Shown piece after piece: positions 60,625 to 64,000 of a stretch of DNA of 64,000 nt. The position numbers and the translations under genes are program-made. Below the pieces are notes generated by a model that saw only the letters and a list, made by a program, of their open reading frames with translations, ran no database searches and was not told the DNA's origin. Source of the DNA: Dethiosulfovibrio peptidovorans DSM 11002 (lineage in GTDB: Bacteria; Synergistota; Synergistia; Synergistales; Dethiosulfovibrionaceae); assembly GCF_000172975.1 (NCBI RefSeq), contig NZ_ABTR02000001.1, forward strand, positions 1,588,501 through 1,652,500, given 5' to 3'. Every line of letters begins with the position of its first letter. Within the stretch, counting starts at the first letter, position 1.

Positions 60625-62349
60625 CTATCTTTCCCAACGTCTCCGGCCTTGCGAAGGTTTGGTATTTCTTTCCTGATTTTGCGAAGATCCGTCCATGAGG
60701 CCCCATTTGGAGAGTTTGTTGGCTCCGTTGCCGTTCATTCTGTCTGCGGCGAGAGGTCCTAGCTCTACCTCCGTATGGTTGTCTCTCATGCGGATGTTAC
60801 CGACCTCGTTTCTGTCCACGTCTAGGGCCTGACAAACGGTCGCGAGGATTCTTCCTACGGACCAATCCTGATCGATTCGTCCCTTCGACAGTTTTATGGA
60901 TTGGGCTCTCCCACGGAAAGAGCTTCTATTGCCTCTGTTTTCGTTCCGTCTCGGGGATCTATTTCGGTCCCTCCCGGAGAAGCGGTCCCCTCTGTCCCTG
61001 CCAGAGCGGCGGTTTTCGAGCTCGTTTTGAAGGGATTTTCTGAGGTCGTAGCCGTTAGGTAACCCGTTGACGTAACTTTCCAGCAATCTGGCTACTAGGT
61101 CTCTCGGGGCCATCATGTCCAGAAGCTCATCCGCCCAGGCCTGGATCTCCTGATCCGGCTCGTCTCCGCCCAGAAGTGCGCTTTCCCTGAGTCCTCTCTG
61201 CGCTTTGGCTATTTCGGCCACATCGGGTACGTTGGCCCATTTAAGATCCATCGACGAAGCCCGGAGCATAGCCTTGAAACGGCCTTTCTCCCTGGGGGTC
61301 AGCACGAGGATGTTTCTGCCTTCCTGACCGGCTCTTCCGGTTCGACCGCTTCTGTGGACGAAGGTCTCCAGGTTGTCCGGCAGACCTATCTGTATGACGT
61401 GAGATACTCCCTGTACGTCAAGTCCTCTGGCTGCGACGTTGGTGGCCACCAGGTAGGGGATTCTTCCCTGCCGAAAGGCGTTCATGACGCTGTTTCTCTC
61501 CAGCTGACTCATGTCTCCGTGAAGGGCCGAGGCGGCGAACCCCTCTTCCTGAAGCCGCTCCATTGTCTCAACCGTTCCAGCCTTGGTGTGGCAGAAGATC
61601 AAGCCCATCTCGGGGTTTTCCCAAAGGAGTACGTTCACGAGTCCCTCCAGTCTTTTTCCGGAAGGGACAAGGTAGGCTCTGTGGGTTATATCCTCATGCT
61701 GGTCCTCGTCGTGGCATAGGGTTATCCAGCTGGGTGAGTCCAGGTATCTTTTTGTAAGGGAGGCAACTTCGTCCGGCATAGTAGCGGAAAAAAGCCATGT
61801 CCTGTGGGGATCGGGCAGGGTGTTGAGGATAGCCTCTATGTCGTCCCTAAAGCCCATATCCAACATGGTATCTCCTTCGTCTAGGACGATGGTCTGGATT
61901 GTGTCGGTCTTGAGGGTCCTTCTCCGTATGTGGTCCATCGTTCTGCCCGGAGTTCCGACTACGAGGGCCGAGCCTCTGCGGAGATCTTTTATCTGGCGCT
62001 CCATGTCCATGCCCCCGACCAGAGAGGCGGTGGTTATTCCCATGTATTTGCCTATCCATTCGGCTTCTCCGGCTATTTGCTGGGCCAACTCCCTGGTAGG
62101 TGACAGAACCAGTATCCTAGGGGTAGCTGTCTCTCGGGGCAGTTCGTTCAGAAGGGGAAGTAGGAAACCGAGGGTTTTCCCGCTTCCCGTACGGGCCTGT
62201 ACGACCAGGTCTCCGTCTCTGTTTTCCGATTCCAGGACTTTTTCCTGTACCGGCATGGGCGAATCGAATCCCTTTGCGGCCAGTGCGTTCAGCAGTTCTT
62301 CTCTAAGTTCGTAGCGATCAAAAGCGGTTGCGGTTAAAGTGTTACCCAT
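60625..62349 (-). CDS. DEAD-box RNA helicase with a DbpA-like C-terminal domain
   Basis: 574-residue cytoplasmic RNA helicase. Motifs in order: Q-motif region, AxTGSGKT (I: QARTGSGKTLGFLLP), PTRELAQQI (Ia), TPGRTMD (Ib), DEGD in place of DEAD (II: VLDEGDTMLDMGF), SAT (III), HGDMSQLERN and HRSGRTGRAGQEG (VI). After an Arg-rich linker the C-terminus has a DbpA-type RNA-binding fold: GRILATVCQALDVDRNEVGNIRM and VELGPLAADRMNG. The ATG at 62349 follows GAGGAGG. Likely function: ribosome assembly or cold-shock RNA unwinding. The DEGD box is unusual. Confidence 0.92.
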   Translation of the reverse strand: MGNTLTATAFDRYELREELLNALAAKGFDSPMPVQEKVLESENRDGDLVVQARTGSGKTLGFLLPLLNELPRETATPRILVLSPTRELAQQIAGEAEWIGKYMGITTASLVGGMDMERQIKDLRRGSALVVGTPGRTMDHIRRRTLKTDTIQTIVLDEGDTMLDMGFRDDIEAILNTLPDPHRTWLFSATMPDEVASLTKRYLDSPSWITLCHDEDQHEDITHRAYLVPSGKRLEGLVNVLLWENPEMGLIFCHTKAGTVETMERLQEEGFAASALHGDMSQLERNSVMNAFRQGRIPYLVATNVAARGLDVQGVSHVIQIGLPDNLETFVHRSGRTGRAGQEGRNILVLTPREKGRFKAMLRASSMDLKWANVPDVAEIAKAQRGLRESALLGGDEPDQEIQAWADELLDMMAPRDLVARLLESYVNGLPNGYDLRKSLQNELENRRSGRDRGDRFSGRDRNRSPRRNENRGNRSSFRGRAQSIKLSKGRIDQDWSVGRILATVCQALDVDRNEVGNIRMRDNHTEVELGPLAADRMNGNGANKLSKWGLMDGSSQNQERNTKPSQGRRRWER

Positions 62350-62440
62350 ATCGTTCCTCCTCAGTGGGTCGATACGAAACGTCTTCGTCTTCACCACCGA
62401 TGACAACAACGTTTCGCTTCCTCTCGACACATAAGGAAGC

Positions 62441-62469
62441 ATTATCCTAGTGTGTCCTCCGATTGTCAA
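62441..62469 (-). promoter_or_regulatory. Sigma-70 promoter of the DEAD-box gene
   Basis: On the minus strand TTGACA (62469-62464), 17-base spacer, GATAAT (62446-62441). The predicted 5' leader is about 85 bases long. Confidence 0.75.
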
Positions 62470-62560
62470 GGCGATTTGTAGCGATAGGACGTGTCTTTTT
62501 GCATCTTTCATATTAAAATGAACGAGTATGCCTAGGTTTAGGTTCGAAAGAGGTGATTTC

Positions 62561-63178
62561 ATGAAGCGTTGGCTTGCAGGTGCCTGCAGGCTCCTGGGGA
62601 CGGTTTACGTTCCGGAGGAGGTTATGGATCGTCCAGGGGAGTTTTTGTTGCATATATCCGACACCCCCTCCTCCCTTTTCTCCGATCTCAGGAGGATCAT
62701 ATCCAAGATCAGGCCGGCCTGGGTGGTCCATACAGGAGACCTGGTGGACCAGATAAAACTGGAGGTCTATCCCGCCCGTATCGAATGCTATAGAAATAAG
62801 CTCAGGATTCTGTCTAAAATTTTAGATGGAGCTGTGGCCAGAGGTGATTTTCAGGCCATGATATGTATGGGGAATCACGACGATCTTTATTCGGTTAAGG
62901 AGATGTTCCCTCATTGCCATATAGCGGAAGGTACCGGTTTTTTCTCCGCTTCCGGATGGAATTTCGTCGTTAGCCACTATTCCTGGAGGATTCCCGATCT
63001 TCCCGATATGGTCGGGCTATGCGGACACGATCTGTCCTATCCTTCCGGGGAGATTCGCTGTTTCAACGGCATAGAGGATATACATTTGTTTTCGTTGAAG
63101 ACCGGAGGTGTTTACAGGATCCCCTATCCTGGATACATAGACGATCAGAGGCAACTTAAAAGAAGGATAGGTCTTTAG
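62561..63178 (+). CDS. Small metallophosphoesterase
   Basis: 205-residue calcineurin-like phosphoesterase. Motifs: LLHISDTP (D-x-H-type metal site as ISD), HTGDLVDQ (GDxxD), and MGNHDD (GNH[DE]) followed by FVVSHYSWR with a metal-binding His and GLCGHDLSY (GH[TD]H-like) towards the end. Complete metal site, but the substrate is unknown. The ATG at 62561 has AGAGGTG 6 bases upstream. Divergent from the DEAD-box gene and 34 bases before the unknown gene that runs out of the window. Confidence 0.82.
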   Translation: MKRWLAGACRLLGTVYVPEEVMDRPGEFLLHISDTPSSLFSDLRRIISKIRPAWVVHTGDLVDQIKLEVYPARIECYRNKLRILSKILDGAVARGDFQAMICMGNHDDLYSVKEMFPHCHIAEGTGFFSASGWNFVVSHYSWRIPDLPDMVGLCGHDLSYPSGEIRCFNGIEDIHLFSLKTGGVYRIPYPGYIDDQRQLKRRIGL

Positions 63179-63212
63179 TCTGTTTTTCTTGTCGATCGAA
63201 GGAGGTATAGCG

Positions 63213-64000
63213 ATGCTTTCCATAGTTAGAAGCGGTCCCAGGGTCGTGAGAATGGAGGGAAATGTCTCCGAGATACTTTGTTGGCTGGAAGGAGGGTTTT
63301 CCTTTTCGGAATCTCCCAAGGAGAGGGTGTTCGACGGTATCGGGGAGGACAGCACGGTCTTGGTCCTGGGAGAGAGAGGCTGCGAAAGGTATGTCGCGGT
63401 GGACAGCTTCCCCGACGTGATTTTGGCGGCCATGTTGACCGAAGGGGCCTGTTCGATGATCAAGTCGGTAAGACGGCTCCCTCGGTCGATCCTTTTCAGG
63501 GTTCACGGGGACTATCGACCGGTTATGGAGGAAATCGCCGAGGATTTCGGCGGACGGATATCGTCGTTGGAGTCGATATGGGATTGGGATTCCGACAGTG
63601 GGGTCATAATATCCTTTACGCCCAAGTCGCTTGCCAGACCCTTGACCATGGGCGACATGGAGAAGGACGTCGTCTTGGTCTCCATGCCTCACGAGACCCT
63701 TAGGACCAGGCTTCGTCGCAGGGCCATGTATCTTTTCAACAGGAGCATGGAAAAGGCCGAATGGAGACAGCTGGAGATAAGGATATACGACGCTTTCGGC
63801 AGGTACGGATTGCACGTGGAGCGTCTTACCAAAGCCTTGGACGATCTGGAGTTGGGGTTGCTTGTAGGCGAGGGATGGGGTAAGGATTACGCTCATATCC
63901 TTATGCCGGTGTCGGTCTATTGCATCAGACTTTTCTCCTTTTTCGACGCCAAGGTCGTGAAGAAGGCTCTGGTTGGTTTGGAATACGTCGAGGGAACCGA
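63213..64000 (+). CDS. Protein of unknown function, 3' end outside the window
   Basis: The first 262 codons of a gene with a GGAGGTAT ribosome site before the ATG at 63213. The product begins MLSIVRSGPRVVRM and lacks a signal peptide. It is mixed alpha/beta in character, with repeated acidic clusters (WDWDSDSG near 128-135) and a later basic segment, RTRLRRRAMYLFNRS. I recognise no family motif. It follows the metallophosphoesterase by 34 bases, so the two may be cotranscribed. Codon use fits the surrounding genes. Not named. Confidence 0.6.
   Translation, partial: MLSIVRSGPRVVRMEGNVSEILCWLEGGFSFSESPKERVFDGIGEDSTVLVLGERGCERYVAVDSFPDVILAAMLTEGACSMIKSVRRLPRSILFRVHGDYRPVMEEIAEDFGGRISSLESIWDWDSDSGVIISFTPKSLARPLTMGDMEKDVVLVSMPHETLRTRLRRRAMYLFNRSMEKAEWRQLEIRIYDAFGRYGLHVERLTKALDDLELGLLVGEGWGKDYAHILMPVSVYCIRLFSFFDAKVVKKALVGLEYVEGT

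Overview
The window looks like a chromosomal segment of an anaerobic, amino-acid-fermenting bacterium of the phylum Synergistota (Dethiosulfovibrio-like is my best guess). The pointers are a protein ending in a Synergist-CTERM-type tail, a complete histidine-to-glutamate pathway, D-serine/glycine enzymes, a branched-chain amino acid transporter, thiamine salvage instead of synthesis, and frequent TTG/GTG starts with strong GGAGG ribosome sites. Lineage is inference from gene content; there is no rRNA or tRNA here.

Layout. 1-2.4 kb: a 3'-truncated D-serine dehydratase gene behind a divergent serine hydroxymethyltransferase paralogue, then an FmdE-type protein. 2.5-9.3 kb: a possibly truncated surface protein, a TauABC/SsuABC-type ABC transporter, and an FKBP / ABC-F / coiled-coil operon. 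9.4-16.2 kb: a SnoaL-PAS-GAF-HD-GYP protein, a HI0933-type flavoprotein, an iron alcohol dehydrogenase and Tex. 16.3-19.2 kb: thiD-thiM-thiE, a remnant of a GGDEF domain, and a macrodomain protein. 19.4-31.1 kb is a defence-rich island: a frameshifted DUF262/DUF1524 (GmrSD-like) gene, PhzF, a 2-hydroxyacid dehydrogenase, a complete Wadjet operon (jetABCD) and a MntA-HepT toxin-antitoxin pair. The pair is the tail of an overlapping operon lspA-ridA-thrC-mntA-hepT.

33.1-36.7 kb: a TPP riboswitch followed by thiT, thiZ, thiX, thiY and thiW, so uptake of thiamine and its precursors is repressed by thiamine pyrophosphate, complementing thiDME. 36.8-39.6 kb: a small unknown gene, an HDOD protein and a GAF-HD-GYP protein, ended by a 52-bp perfect palindrome. 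39.6-44.2 kb: livHMGF plus the binding protein. 44.29-45.59 kb: an IS5-family element inserted just after a good promoter. 45.7-49.1 kb: cyclase, acetoacetate-decarboxylase-like and SDR genes and an internally duplicated membrane protein, possibly an uncharacterised catabolic set.

49.1-60.5 kb is the hut region, all on the minus strand: hutH, a YuiF-type permease, an IclR regulator, glutamate formimidoyltransferase, hutI, cyclodeaminase, hutU, hutG and a lone hisD. Histidine is imported, deaminated to urocanate, hydrated, opened to formiminoglutamate and drained through tetrahydrofolate to glutamate. 60.6-64 kb: a DEAD-box helicase with a DbpA-like tail, a small metallophosphoesterase and the start of an unrecognised gene.

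Most of the window is ordinary metabolism. The best leads are the translationally coupled toxin-antitoxin pair in a housekeeping operon, the jet operon with a nested inverted repeat in its leader, the SHMT paralogue with a rebuilt active-site strand next to dsdA, the cyclase/ADC/SDR/membrane set cut from a promoter by an IS, and the lone hisD among hut genes.
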